In this document: piece after piece, positions 54,203-62,674 of the stretch
Layout of the letters: every line of letters begins with the position of its first letter
Numbering within the stretch: the stretch's first letter is position 1
Source of the DNA: Salinibacter sp. 10B
GTDB taxonomy: Bacteria; Bacteroidota; Rhodothermia; Rhodothermales; Salinibacteraceae
Length of the DNA stretch: 64,000 nucleotides
Direction of reading: 5' to 3'
Assembly: GCF_002954405.1 (NCBI RefSeq)
Contig: NZ_MQWC01000004.1
Span: 2,159,909-2,223,908, forward strand
Program-made: the position numbers and the translations under genes
Notes under the pieces: model-generated
Databases searched by the model: none
What the model saw: only the letters and a program-made list of their open reading frames with translations
Told to the model about the DNA's origin: nothing

Positions 54203-55282
54203 CTAGAATGCTTCTCCCAGGGAAACGTACGGTTCGATGCCCGTGGGACTCCACGCAAGGTCAAGCCGTCCGTGCACCCCATCGTCGGTGAGGCGAAGCC
54301 GCCCCCCGATCCCGACAGCCGCTTCAACATGCTCGACGAGCTCTGGGCCGACCCGGGGGCCCACCTCTCCAACGGACGCGAAGACGGTGGCCTTGAACCG
54401 CCAAAAGAGCGGCATTCGATATTCGGCCTGTGCGGTCCAGTACACGGAGTCCCGAAAGCGGCCCTCCCGGTAGCCTCGCATCTGGCTGGAGCCGCCCAAC
54501 AGGGGAAGCTGCTGAAATGGTGCCGTTCCCATCACCGCCTCCGTGTAGAGCTGTCCGGTAAGAACGCCGATCCCAAGCGGGTGGTAGGTGCGAACATCGG
54601 TCTTGAGGTGCCCGAAGGTATAGTCGCTACCCCAAGCAGCCGAGTGAAGGGTCGTCACAACTTCTGCGTAGGTGCCGGTGGTGGGGTAGTACAGACTATT
54701 GCGCGCGTCCCAGAAGAGCGAAAGCCCAAGGCCCGCTGTGACGCCGCCCCCTGCCCCCGCCACGCGCCCCTGTGCAATGTCGCCGCGTGTCTCCCCCGAC
54801 GTCCGCACCGCATCGGCCCGCACGAACACACGGGGTCCGACGCGCAGGTTCGACCGGATGCGGCGCTGGGCCGTGCCGTCTAGGAGTACGTACCGGGCCG
54901 TGTAGGATTCTTCTGCACTTTTTGGGGTCTCCCCGCCAATACCGAAGTAGGAGTTGGGATAGTGACTGACCTGCAGCTCTCCCTGCACGCGCCAGAGCCC
55001 ATCGCGCAGGTATAGCTCCGGGCTCATCTTTGCGATGAGTTGCCGCCGCTGTGTGCCGGTAAAGGTCGCCTGCACGCTCGATGCCGTGCCGTTGGGCTGC
55101 TCCGGCCGATAGTATCCCACCACGAGTCCCCCCGCTATCTTCGTGTCCGGCGCGTAGGAGGCGTAAGGAAGCACCAGCCAGTCGGCACTCTGCCCGGTCC
55201 TGCTGGTGTCGTTCGCCGGCTGGGCATGCGCGGGCCCCGCTCCGATCATAGCAACGAGAAGAGAAAGGACGAGTCGGAACAT
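54203..55282 (-). CDS. Outer-membrane beta-barrel (BamA/surface-antigen D15-like)
   Basis: A 359-residue protein with signal peptide MFRLVLSLLVAMIGAGPAHA. It consists of alternating amphipathic strands with aromatic girdles. Features of the Omp85/TamA barrel include FWDARNSLYYPTTGTYAEV and the conserved loop motif RGYREGRFRD in LLGGSSQMRGYREGRF. No POTRA domains precede the barrel, so it is a barrel-only member. It ends in SLGEAF, with a C-terminal Phe as usual for barrel proteins. The role (transport or phospholipase-like) cannot be told. ATG 55282 is the first ATG; two codons earlier there is only TTG. Confidence 0.87.
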   Translation of the reverse strand: MFRLVLSLLVAMIGAGPAHAQPANDTSRTGQSADWLVLPYASYAPDTKIAGGLVVGYYRPEQPNGTASSVQATFTGTQRRQLIAKMSPELYLRDGLWRVQGELQVSHYPNSYFGIGGETPKSAEESYTARYVLLDGTAQRRIRSNLRVGPRVFVRADAVRTSGETRGDIAQGRVAGAGGGVTAGLGLSLFWDARNSLYYPTTGTYAEVVTTLHSAAWGSDYTFGHLKTDVRTYHPLGIGVLTGQLYTEAVMGTAPFQQLPLLGGSSQMRGYREGRFRDSVYWTAQAEYRMPLFWRFKATVFASVGEVGPRVGPELVEHVEAAVGIGGRLRLTDDGVHGRLDLAWSPTGIEPYVSLGEAF

Positions 55283-55502
55283 AGGCAACCAGACGGCGAC
55301 GGGTATAGCGACACGTCCTCATGTTCGGCATCCCGACCGACGGCGTCAACCGATGGCTCCCGTACGCGGACAATCGCCTGTGGAAGCGCATATCGGGAGA
55401 CAGACGCTCATGGGTCTCCGGTTCTAATCAGAACGAGCGCAGAAACGGAAAACGGAAGAGAAGACCTTGCCGAATACCAGAACCGAGGGCTCCAACGAAT
55501 CC

Positions 55503-55779
55503 GATACTTTCGCAAGCTACATGAGGCCGGGCTGAAACGTGCGCGGCTCGACGCGGAGGCGGACCTCCTTGAGTCCCGTTTCCTCGTCGATGTTCAGCAG
55601 GACCTGGACCCGCGGACAGGCGATGATCTCAAACAGGTCGTTGAGTTCGTTTGTCAGACGCCCGTGATCGAACTCATCGCTCAGCAGATGGCCGGAGTAG
55701 CCTCCTTGGCCCACACGCAGCCCTTGAACTATTCCTCCAGCTTGGTGTCGGCGCGCTACTATGAGCTGTCTGTTCAGGA
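55503..55779 (-). pseudogene. Decayed duplicate of the effector C-terminal segment
   Basis: This block is a diverged copy of 57565-57842. It reads LNDLFEIIACPRVQVLLNID and VRLRVEPRTFQPGLM, against LNDLFEIIARPRVQVLLDIS and VRLRVEPRTFQPGLM in the intact gene. Similarity extends upstream through ADTKLEE-stop-FK (TDTELEEWFK in the intact copy), with a nonsense codon and frame changes, and a TAG ends the frame soon after QPGLM. It begins exactly at the stop of the 458-codon membrane gene. It is therefore the remnant of a second effector copy downstream of the putative partner. Confidence 0.85.
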
Positions 55780-57150
55780 GTCGTTTTTCTCATCAAGAAA
55801 ATCTCTGAGCCACGGGGGCATTTCCTCCGTCTTCTTCGCGTCCTGGAGGGCCTCCGCGACCTTCCCGTCCTTCATCTTCTCGTACTGCTCGACGATCTGC
55901 TTTCGGGTGCGGCGGTAGCGGTTGTAGCGCTCTTTCATCTCTTCAAGCCGCTGGAGCTCCTCGACCGGCGGGCTCTCCCCGCGCGCTCGGAACTCTTCGT
56001 TCACCTCTTCCCGGGCCTCGATCCGTTCGTTCAGGTCTGCCATCATCTCGGTGTACTTCCGGTAGAGCTGCTTTTTGTTATCCTCGGCCCAGTCGGCGAA
56101 GGTCGTGCCCTCCCCATAGACGATGTTCTCCTCCGAGAGGTCGAAGCGGCGACGGGCAAATTGAATCCGGTCCCAGAGATCCCGGGGCTCTAAGTTTTGC
56201 TCCTCGGCGTAGTTGGCCTCGATGCGATTCAAGATGCGGCGATGACGATAGTAGAAAAACGCGGCTAGCGGGCCGCCGATGAGGGCCGTCGCCATCAGTC
56301 CCTTTCCGATGAGCGTGGAGGTAAGGGTGGCCCACACCGGATCTCCGTACCACCAGATGCAGCCTGCAAACAACGACATCCCGAGCAGGTGATAGGCACC
56401 CGCCGCGATAATGAGCACATGCACTGGGTTCAAGTAAAGAGTCTTCAAGAGGCCCCAATCGACCTCCTTGTCTACAGACAGCACCGGGTCGACCGCCTCG
56501 GGGTTCTCCCGGCAGTCGATCTGGCGGCAGAGAAGGGGGTAGTAGTATTTGTCCCGCGTGCCCCAGAGCGCAGAGCGGTTCAGATCGATGTCCGGGTTGG
56601 GAAAAACGTACGCCAGGGCGCTGGTGTGGAGATGCTGAAGGAGGTAGCGGCGCCAATGAGGAAGCATCTGAACCCGGGCGCCGATGCGGAAAAGCGTCCG
56701 TCCGCCTTGTCCGTTGATCATAGATCTGTACTTCCCACGAATCTCGGTGAGGGGATCATCGGTGCGAAGACGACTCGCGTCAACTCCGGCCTGGAACGGG
56801 TCGTACCAGAATTTGAGCCCTTCAATCAGAGATAGAATACATACGGCTGCTAACACTAAGAAAGCAGCGAAAGGTAGACTTCCCTTGGGAATGTCGTCGT
56901 ATACGAAGTACCAACCTGGATTGGCCAACGCCACAAGGAGTGTGGGAAGCACCCACCCGATCTTCAGTCGAATCCACCACGCCAGGTGCCGGAGGTACGT
57001 CAGTTCATTTCCCGTTGGTGGGCGCGGCGCCATCTTCCCCTCGAAGTCGCTCTGCCTATGCTCGTAGGTCGGGTACTCGTGACCGGGTCCCTTTTCCCCG
57101 TGGTCCCGGACCTCCTCGTGATCGAATGTATATCCGTCGTCCGATTCCAT
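55774..57150 (-). CDS. Multi-span membrane protein, putative immunity/partner of the adjacent effector
   Basis: A 458-residue protein. The N-terminal 50 residues are charged and His/Glu-rich. Two hydrophobic segments follow (about 65-85 and 90-110: SLPFAAFLVLAAVCILSLIE), a soluble loop rich in aromatics, then two or three more (about 240-310: VHVLIIAAGAYHLLGMSLF, LMATALIGGPLAAFFYYRHR). The C-terminal 140 residues are a charged helical or coiled-coil tail (RRTRKQIVEQYEKMKDGKVA). The family is not recognised. It lies 51 bp downstream of the effector-like gene and is bracketed by a duplicate of that gene's end, the arrangement expected of an inner-membrane immunity protein; this is inference. 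Confidence 0.7.
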   Translation of the reverse strand: MESDDGYTFDHEEVRDHGEKGPGHEYPTYEHRQSDFEGKMAPRPPTGNELTYLRHLAWWIRLKIGWVLPTLLVALANPGWYFVYDDIPKGSLPFAAFLVLAAVCILSLIEGLKFWYDPFQAGVDASRLRTDDPLTEIRGKYRSMINGQGGRTLFRIGARVQMLPHWRRYLLQHLHTSALAYVFPNPDIDLNRSALWGTRDKYYYPLLCRQIDCRENPEAVDPVLSVDKEVDWGLLKTLYLNPVHVLIIAAGAYHLLGMSLFAGCIWWYGDPVWATLTSTLIGKGLMATALIGGPLAAFFYYRHRRILNRIEANYAEEQNLEPRDLWDRIQFARRRFDLSEENIVYGEGTTFADWAEDNKKQLYRKYTEMMADLNERIEAREEVNEEFRARGESPPVEELQRLEEMKERYNRYRRTRKQIVEQYEKMKDGKVAEALQDAKKTEEMPPWLRDFLDEKNDS

Positions 57151-57201
57151 GTCTTCAGTCTTTTAACCGTTGAAAACTGAACGCGCATGAAGGAGAGAAG
57201 G

Positions 57202-60200
57202 CTATGAGTATACGGGGGCCAGAACACCGGCCGATTTATGAGGCGCTGAGGAATCAGCCGCCACGCCCGGGCTCCCTTCGTACTCAAACTCCGGCTGGAG
57301 GTCGGCCGACTTCGCGGCCCGGTAGTCGATCCGGAGGGTCACGCTCGCTTCTACCGAGTCGAAGTCCCTTGTGGGTCGGACGGTCTGGTCGTGAGCCACC
57401 TCCGTAGCATCGGCAACGGCCGAGCCGTCCCAGGTCCAGCTGGCAGAAAGGAGGGTACCGTCGTCTTTTCGCATCATCTGGTCGGCGGAGTCGAGAGAAG
57501 TGGCTGTTTTGTCGAGGTGCGTCTCGTCGCCGACCACGAGGAAGTCGGACGTAAGCGAAAGGGATACTTCCGTAAGCTGCATAAGTCCGGGCTGGAACGT
57601 GCGCGGCTCGACACGGAGGCGGACCTCTTCGAGGCTCATTTCTTCACTGATATCCAGCAGGACCTGCACCCGGGGGCGGGCGATGATCTCAAACAGGTCG
57701 TTGAGTTCGGTCGTGAGACGCTTGGAGCCGAATTCACCCTTCGGCAAGTATCCGGAATACCCTTTCTTGGACCAAACGGAATTCTTGAACCACTCCTCCA
57801 GTTCGGTGTCACTGAAGACCGCCACTACGAGCTGTCCGGTCAAAATCAACCCCAGGCCGATCGCGCCGCCCCTGAATCCCGATTTTGGTATCAAAAGACC
57901 TGCCCCAATTGCTGAGGTCGAGTGGCCAACTGTGGCCCCGATATTTGAGTCTTTTTCGAAGGCGAGCTCCTCTACAGCATGACCTACAAAATAGAGGGCC
58001 TCAACGTACGCAACTCTCCTATGTAAATCATATAGATCGTCTTTCACCGCCGTCGACACTCCGGACAGGTGCCGAATGCTGGCAACGGCCTCCGCGGTCC
58101 CGATTCCGATCTGGGAGAGTTGGTCGATCGAGGCGCCCCGCCGGGCCGCGTCTCGGTAGGCATTGGCCAGGAAGAAGAGGTGCAGGCCGTCGATAGCCAG
58201 GGCGATGCGGCCCACCCGTCGCCGACCGGCTTTGTAGAGGTCGGCCTTTTGCCGGTGCTCGGTACTCTCGTCCATCTTCTCGCCGTATTGCTGAAGCCCG
58301 GCCTCGCGTCCCGTCAGGGCCTGCTGGGCCTCTTTCCCGGCCTGCACGCGCTTCCCCTTCAACTCGAAGAGCGTCTCGGCCTTCTTCCCCGCCCCCACCT
58401 GCTGGTGAACGTACTGGGCCACCGCCCCGACGGCGCTTCGGGTCGTTCGAATCAGATCGTCGAGGGTGCGGGTGCCGGTCGACGGTGCCGGCCCCGTCAC
58501 CTTCCCGCTCGGGCTCAGCCCGAGCTTGCTGGTGAGGACCCGCACGTACCGCTGGCCCTTCTGCCAAGAGGCGAGCCGGCTCCGGGTCGATTCGATCTCG
58601 TCGGTCAAGTCGTCGACCTTCGACGCTTTGTTCTGGAAGGTCTCGTGGGCCTGGGCCGCCTTTTCGGCGTGTGTGGCCGCGACGTCCTCCTTCTTGATCG
58701 CCGAGCCGGCTTCGGACTTTGCCTCCTGTTCCAGCGCATTGGCCGCTACGCCCGCCAGGCGCCGGATGGTGCTAAGGTCGTAGGGCACCCGGTCGTACCA
58801 GGTCTTCTCGCCCTGCTTGTCAATGCCGCGCTTCGGGTCGGCGTCCACGTACTGCCCGAGCTGTTCGGCCAGGTAGTGCCGCCCGGCCTGCGAGTACTCG
58901 GCGTCCGCCAGCAGCCGCTCCTCGATGCCGAGCCGGTCGACGAACGTCTTAAATTTCTCGTCGGAGAGGGCCTCGGCCCCACCGGCCTCTTCCACAAACG
59001 CCGTCAGGTCCTCCCGCGCCTGCCGGTAGGCCGGAAGGTCCATCATGAAGTCGTACAGCGTGTCTCCCAGCCGCTCGACCGTATCCTGCAGGTCGTTCTG
59101 TTCAGCGCTCCAATCCTCCAGGGTCGACTCCAGGCGCTGCTTGTCCAGGAAGTCCCATACGGTTGGATCGTCGACCACGCCCTCCACGGCCCGCGCCGCC
59201 TGCGTGATCGTCGACTCTTCGGCTCGGTCCTCGAAGCGCTGGGCGGCCCGGTAGGTGAGGCTCGCATGGTGGTGTTCGAGACTGGTGCCGGCCTGGAAGG
59301 CCTTCAACCGCTCGACGGCGTGGCGGTAGGCGCTCCCGGCTGCCCGGACGAACTGCACCGGTTGCGGCACCGAGACCTGCAGGAGGTCCTCCGACGGCTC
59401 GGCCGCAAAGTAGCCGATTTCGTAGGCCCCACCGGTTTTGATCGTCTCCAGCGCGTCGGCGTCGATCGTTTCGCAACGCAGCGCCGCCAGCGGATAGATG
59501 TCCTCGGCGTGGGGATCGTCGTCTCGTCGATAGGCGCCGAGGCGCTCGTAGGAGAGCTGGCAGGGAGAAAGCATGACGTGCACCTTCGTGCAGCTCTCGG
59601 TTGCCGGGAAGCAAAGGTAGGGCTGTCCGCCTGCTGTCTTCGCGTCGAGCGAGGGAGAACGCTCGTCTTTGCCCGTCCACCGCGACGGATCCGACCAGTC
59701 GACGCGCTTGAGGGTGCCCTCGCCGGTGGCCTTTGCCTCGATCATCGGCGACATGGGCGGATCCTCTCCCGGGTGCTCCGGAAAGACGTACACCCAAGTG
59801 CCCTCCTGCAGTGGCTCCGTACTCGTGTCGAGCACGCCGGTCTCGTGGTTGGCCGTCATGACGGTCTGCTGCGGCGCGATTCGCCACAGGGACGCTTCGT
59901 TCGCGTCGGGACCGGTGGCCCCGTGGAGCGGATTCTCGCGGCTCGACCCCGGGAGGTCGGGAAAGAAGTACTTGATGGGACCGGGCGGAACGTCTGAAAG
60001 TTCAGCAGACCCATTCTCGTCGAGCGTGGTCTCTTGCTCGGACCCGTCCGGCAGGATCACGACGACCGTTTCGTCCGCCACGGGCGCGTCGGTCACGAGG
60101 TCGCGGAGGCGGATGCTCAGGTCGTCCACGAATCGCATCACGCCCGTGCTCTTCGCGTCCTGCGAATCGGCGATGATGCCGCTCACGTCCACCGTGTAGA

Positions 60201-60330
60201 AAAACTGCGGTTGCACGTAGCCCTCCGGCGCCTTCCACTCCGGCACAATGTCCGCGGTGTCGCCCGGATACTGGAACCGGTACATCACCTCCACGGCTCC
60301 GTTTTCTACCCGAGGACGCAGCCGCGTCAC
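57202..60330 (-). CDS. Large effector-like protein, main part (frameshifted from its N-terminus)
   Basis: About 1,042 residues from GTG 60330, but real coding extends upstream in this frame to about 60459 (RWSQEEVKRGDILTLTA), where a one-base loss separates it from the upstream N-terminal piece. An Ig-like domain is followed by a region with LSIRLRDLVTDAPVADETVV and LPDGSEQETTLDENGSAELS, the prealbumin-like domain common in type VI and related secreted effectors. Long helical stretches occupy about 330-760. Then comes a Gly-rich hydrophobic segment (SAIGAGLLIPKSGFRGGAIG, LGLILTGQLVVAVFSDTELE) and LEEWFKNSVW, as in BTH_I2691-like T6SS effectors, and a beta-rich end. No signal peptide is seen. 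A membrane-active toxin is plausible but unproven. Confidence 0.72.
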   Translation of the reverse strand: MTRLRPRVENGAVEVMYRFQYPGDTADIVPEWKAPEGYVQPQFFYTVDVSGIIADSQDAKSTGVMRFVDDLSIRLRDLVTDAPVADETVVVILPDGSEQETTLDENGSAELSDVPPGPIKYFFPDLPGSSRENPLHGATGPDANEASLWRIAPQQTVMTANHETGVLDTSTEPLQEGTWVYVFPEHPGEDPPMSPMIEAKATGEGTLKRVDWSDPSRWTGKDERSPSLDAKTAGGQPYLCFPATESCTKVHVMLSPCQLSYERLGAYRRDDDPHAEDIYPLAALRCETIDADALETIKTGGAYEIGYFAAEPSEDLLQVSVPQPVQFVRAAGSAYRHAVERLKAFQAGTSLEHHHASLTYRAAQRFEDRAEESTITQAARAVEGVVDDPTVWDFLDKQRLESTLEDWSAEQNDLQDTVERLGDTLYDFMMDLPAYRQAREDLTAFVEEAGGAEALSDEKFKTFVDRLGIEERLLADAEYSQAGRHYLAEQLGQYVDADPKRGIDKQGEKTWYDRVPYDLSTIRRLAGVAANALEQEAKSEAGSAIKKEDVAATHAEKAAQAHETFQNKASKVDDLTDEIESTRSRLASWQKGQRYVRVLTSKLGLSPSGKVTGPAPSTGTRTLDDLIRTTRSAVGAVAQYVHQQVGAGKKAETLFELKGKRVQAGKEAQQALTGREAGLQQYGEKMDESTEHRQKADLYKAGRRRVGRIALAIDGLHLFFLANAYRDAARRGASIDQLSQIGIGTAEAVASIRHLSGVSTAVKDDLYDLHRRVAYVEALYFVGHAVEELAFEKDSNIGATVGHSTSAIGAGLLIPKSGFRGGAIGLGLILTGQLVVAVFSDTELEEWFKNSVWSKKGYSGYLPKGEFGSKRLTTELNDLFEIIARPRVQVLLDISEEMSLEEVRLRVEPRTFQPGLMQLTEVSLSLTSDFLVVGDETHLDKTATSLDSADQMMRKDDGTLLSASWTWDGSAVADATEVAHDQTVRPTRDFDSVEASVTLRIDYRAAKSADLQPEFEYEGSPGVAADSSAPHKSAGVLAPVYS

Positions 60331-60806
60331 CGGGACGTGCGCCCCGCGCTCCTTGTATTCGAAAATGCGGACGGTCGCCCGGCGGCCGTCGGGCGCGCCT
60401 TTCGCGTCGGCTGTGAGCGTGAGAATGTCTCCGCGTTTGACTTCTTCCTGCGACCACCGCGGACCCGCACCGGCTCGGTCACCTTCAGGGCCTCCGACTC
60501 GGCCGAGAGGCCGTGGTTCGGCATCTTGACCTTCGCCAGGAGGCCGCCCTTCGCCTTTTGCGGCACCCGAAGCCGGAGATTCATGTCCTCGCCCGCGAGC
60601 CGGCCGTCGAGGGTGTTGTGGACGGTCCCCTGCGCGTCGACGAGCTTGATCTGGAGACGAGAGCCCTCAGCGCAGAAGAGCGTGCGGATTTCGAGGCCGA
60701 TCTCCCCACCGGGGGCGGCCTGCCGTCGGTCGAAGCGGACGGCGTCGATTTCGGAGGGGAGGGTGAAGACGTGTGTCTCGTCGGCCGCGCCGGTAAACTC
60801 AGGCAT
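60327..60806 (-). CDS. N-terminal piece of the effector-like gene (ends out of frame)
   Basis: The product opens MPEFTGAADETHVFTLPSEI with a beta-sandwich-like region (LEIRTLFCAEGSRLQIKLVD, RLRVPQKAKGGLLAKVKMPN) down to EALKVTEPVRVR. After that codon usage changes to a basic junk tail, while the neighbouring frame continues the sensible sequence RWSQEEVKRGD. One missing base at about 60459 explains this; restored, the two pieces make one protein of about 1,200 residues. The stop (60327-60329) overlaps the GTG at 60330 as GTGA, so some reinitiation is conceivable. No slippery heptamer for programmed frameshifting is visible. Confidence 0.75.
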   Translation of the reverse strand: MPEFTGAADETHVFTLPSEIDAVRFDRRQAAPGGEIGLEIRTLFCAEGSRLQIKLVDAQGTVHNTLDGRLAGEDMNLRLRVPQKAKGGLLAKVKMPNHGLSAESEALKVTEPVRVRGGRRKKSNAETFSRSQPTRKARPTAAGRPSAFSNTRSAGRTSR

Positions 60807-61381
60807 GGAGAAAAGGGAAGCGAGGAGAAAAGAAAACTACAGCAGAAGTGAACCGAAATGGAATTGTACTTTATGACAAAATTAATCTAAAATAACCAAT
60901 AACAAGATGTCAATGATCGATTCATGAAGAGCGGTTGTATCCAAAAACCTCGGCAAAAGTAGAGGGGCCGTCCCTTTTCCGCACTAACAAATGGACGCCT
61001 GAAAGCTGCAACTGCCCAACAGGCGATGATGCCTGGACACTCAGCCCGCCCCTTCATGTGATCTCAACTACACAAGATCGTTATGCCCTTTACGAGTGGC
61101 TTCGGATCTGACGGAGGTGCTTTTTTCGATCGGGGACGGCTCCGCATCGGGGTGAAGGATGGGCCGGAAGCAAACGGAGGAGATACCGCCGTCTGAACGC
61201 GCCCGATAGATGCCCTATGATCTTTGGAAGTGGCATGAGAACGAGTTCTGCTTCTTTTTGAATCAGGAATAGTACTTGCACCCGGCTCCCCCGCCCTCTG
61301 GTGCCCCTCGACGCCCACCCACCTTTTCGCGGCGCGGCCCCTGATCCCCTCCCCCTCCTGCACACGCGATGCCCTCCTCAG
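60807..61381. other. 575-bp divergent intergenic region, no gene seen
   Basis: Between the effector start (minus) and an outer-membrane protein start (plus). The first 120 bp beside the effector are A+T-rich, suggesting its promoter. Short minus-strand frames at 61064-61365 lack recognisable features. Confidence 0.5.
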
Positions 61382-62629
61382 ATGAACGCCTTTTGTCCCG
61401 TACGGGCCTTCGCTTCCCTTGCTCTCGCTCTTGCCCTCCTATGTCCCACACAGGTTCTCGGACAAGAGCCCGACACAACGGCTCAACGTCCCGACACCAC
61501 AAGCGTCACGATCACAACCACTGCTCAGCACGAGCGAAGCACCTTTCGCCGGATCAAGGCCATCACAGGGTTCTTCCTGGACCTCAATGCGGGGTATAAC
61601 TACCGGTTTAATACCTTCAGTACGGATCGCCCTCTGCTTGATGAGAGTCCTGTGAGGTACTCTAGCCTCGACCTGAGCGTGTACGATCTCTCCGTCGATC
61701 TCGGCCTGGCCGGCACCTCTCTCCTAGAGATCGGCTACGAATCTCCCTACCCACGAACGGACTTTCAGGAGCAAGCCCTCGATGCCCGAAAGGACCAGAC
61801 GAAGGGCCTCGAAACGTACACCGCCGGGATTAACTTTCTTCCCCTCTGGCGTTTCCTACTGCCAGAGTCGTGGCCCGATTTTGTAAAGTGGCTGCCCGCC
61901 GTCGAAATCCGCTACACGCACGAGCTTACCCAAAACACGGCCATTGCCGAGCGGGAAAGTCTCCTCTTGAACGCCGTCTCCAACCTGGACGGAAGCGTCA
62001 GTCTCGACGACCTCACCTTTCAGCGCGTCGAGACCGGCGCTTTCTTCTCGTTCAAAACGCGGTATGAGTTTGGCTCGGTCAGCATTCCGATCTACGTGTG
62101 GAATTGGAACGACATGGAGTCAAACACAGCCCTGCGGCTCGGGGTGTCGCGGTGGAGCTACTCGCGCGTTTACAGCACTCGGTTCCCAAAATTCAACACC
62201 CCCATCGTGTACGAAGCCGACGCCGCGGGACGAGGTCTCCTGCTGAATTTTCAGTCCTATCCCCGCAGTGGCTTCCGAACCGACGTCACACTGGGCATCG
62301 GGCGCGGGACCTTTCAGACGGACGACCGCGAACTCTCGGGCGCGCTCCCGTTCTTTTATGAGACGAGCGACCTCTCCGCCAATCCGCTGAGCCTGTACGG
62401 CGAAGGCGCCTTTTCGTACCGATTCTCTTTCTTCCCCAAGGCCCCAGTGACGATGTATCTGGAGCCCGGCGTCGACATGAATATGTTCAACGTGACCTTC
62501 AACTCGTTCGACGAGGTCGTGTCGCCCGGCCCCGGTGACGGGACCCCCCTCTCGACGGATGGATCGAGCTCCATCCAGCACTTCGACTTCATCGTCCGTC
62601 CATGGATCCGGTTCTCTCTCAGCATTTGA
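61382..62629 (+). CDS. Predicted outer-membrane beta-barrel protein
   Basis: A 415-residue exported protein. Starting at 61382 it has a signal peptide (ASLALALALLCPTQVLG, cleaved before QEPD). The rest is beta-rich with alternating hydrophobic residues and frequent aromatic strand ends (GYNYRFNTF, FFSFKTRYEFGSVSIPIYVW, GAFSYRFSFF), ending WIRFSLSI. This is outer-membrane barrel architecture. No named family is recognised. The longer frame from 61301 has no signal and is rejected. The next lipoprotein gene starts 45 bp later on the same strand, so the two are probably co-transcribed. Confidence 0.8.
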   Translation: MNAFCPVRAFASLALALALLCPTQVLGQEPDTTAQRPDTTSVTITTTAQHERSTFRRIKAITGFFLDLNAGYNYRFNTFSTDRPLLDESPVRYSSLDLSVYDLSVDLGLAGTSLLEIGYESPYPRTDFQEQALDARKDQTKGLETYTAGINFLPLWRFLLPESWPDFVKWLPAVEIRYTHELTQNTAIAERESLLLNAVSNLDGSVSLDDLTFQRVETGAFFSFKTRYEFGSVSIPIYVWNWNDMESNTALRLGVSRWSYSRVYSTRFPKFNTPIVYEADAAGRGLLLNFQSYPRSGFRTDVTLGIGRGTFQTDDRELSGALPFFYETSDLSANPLSLYGEGAFSYRFSFFPKAPVTMYLEPGVDMNMFNVTFNSFDEVVSPGPGDGTPLSTDGSSSIQHFDFIVRPWIRFSLSI

Positions 62630-62674
62630 CCGTTCCGCTCTCGCCTCCCGCGCACTCCCACGTGCTGTTCCCCG

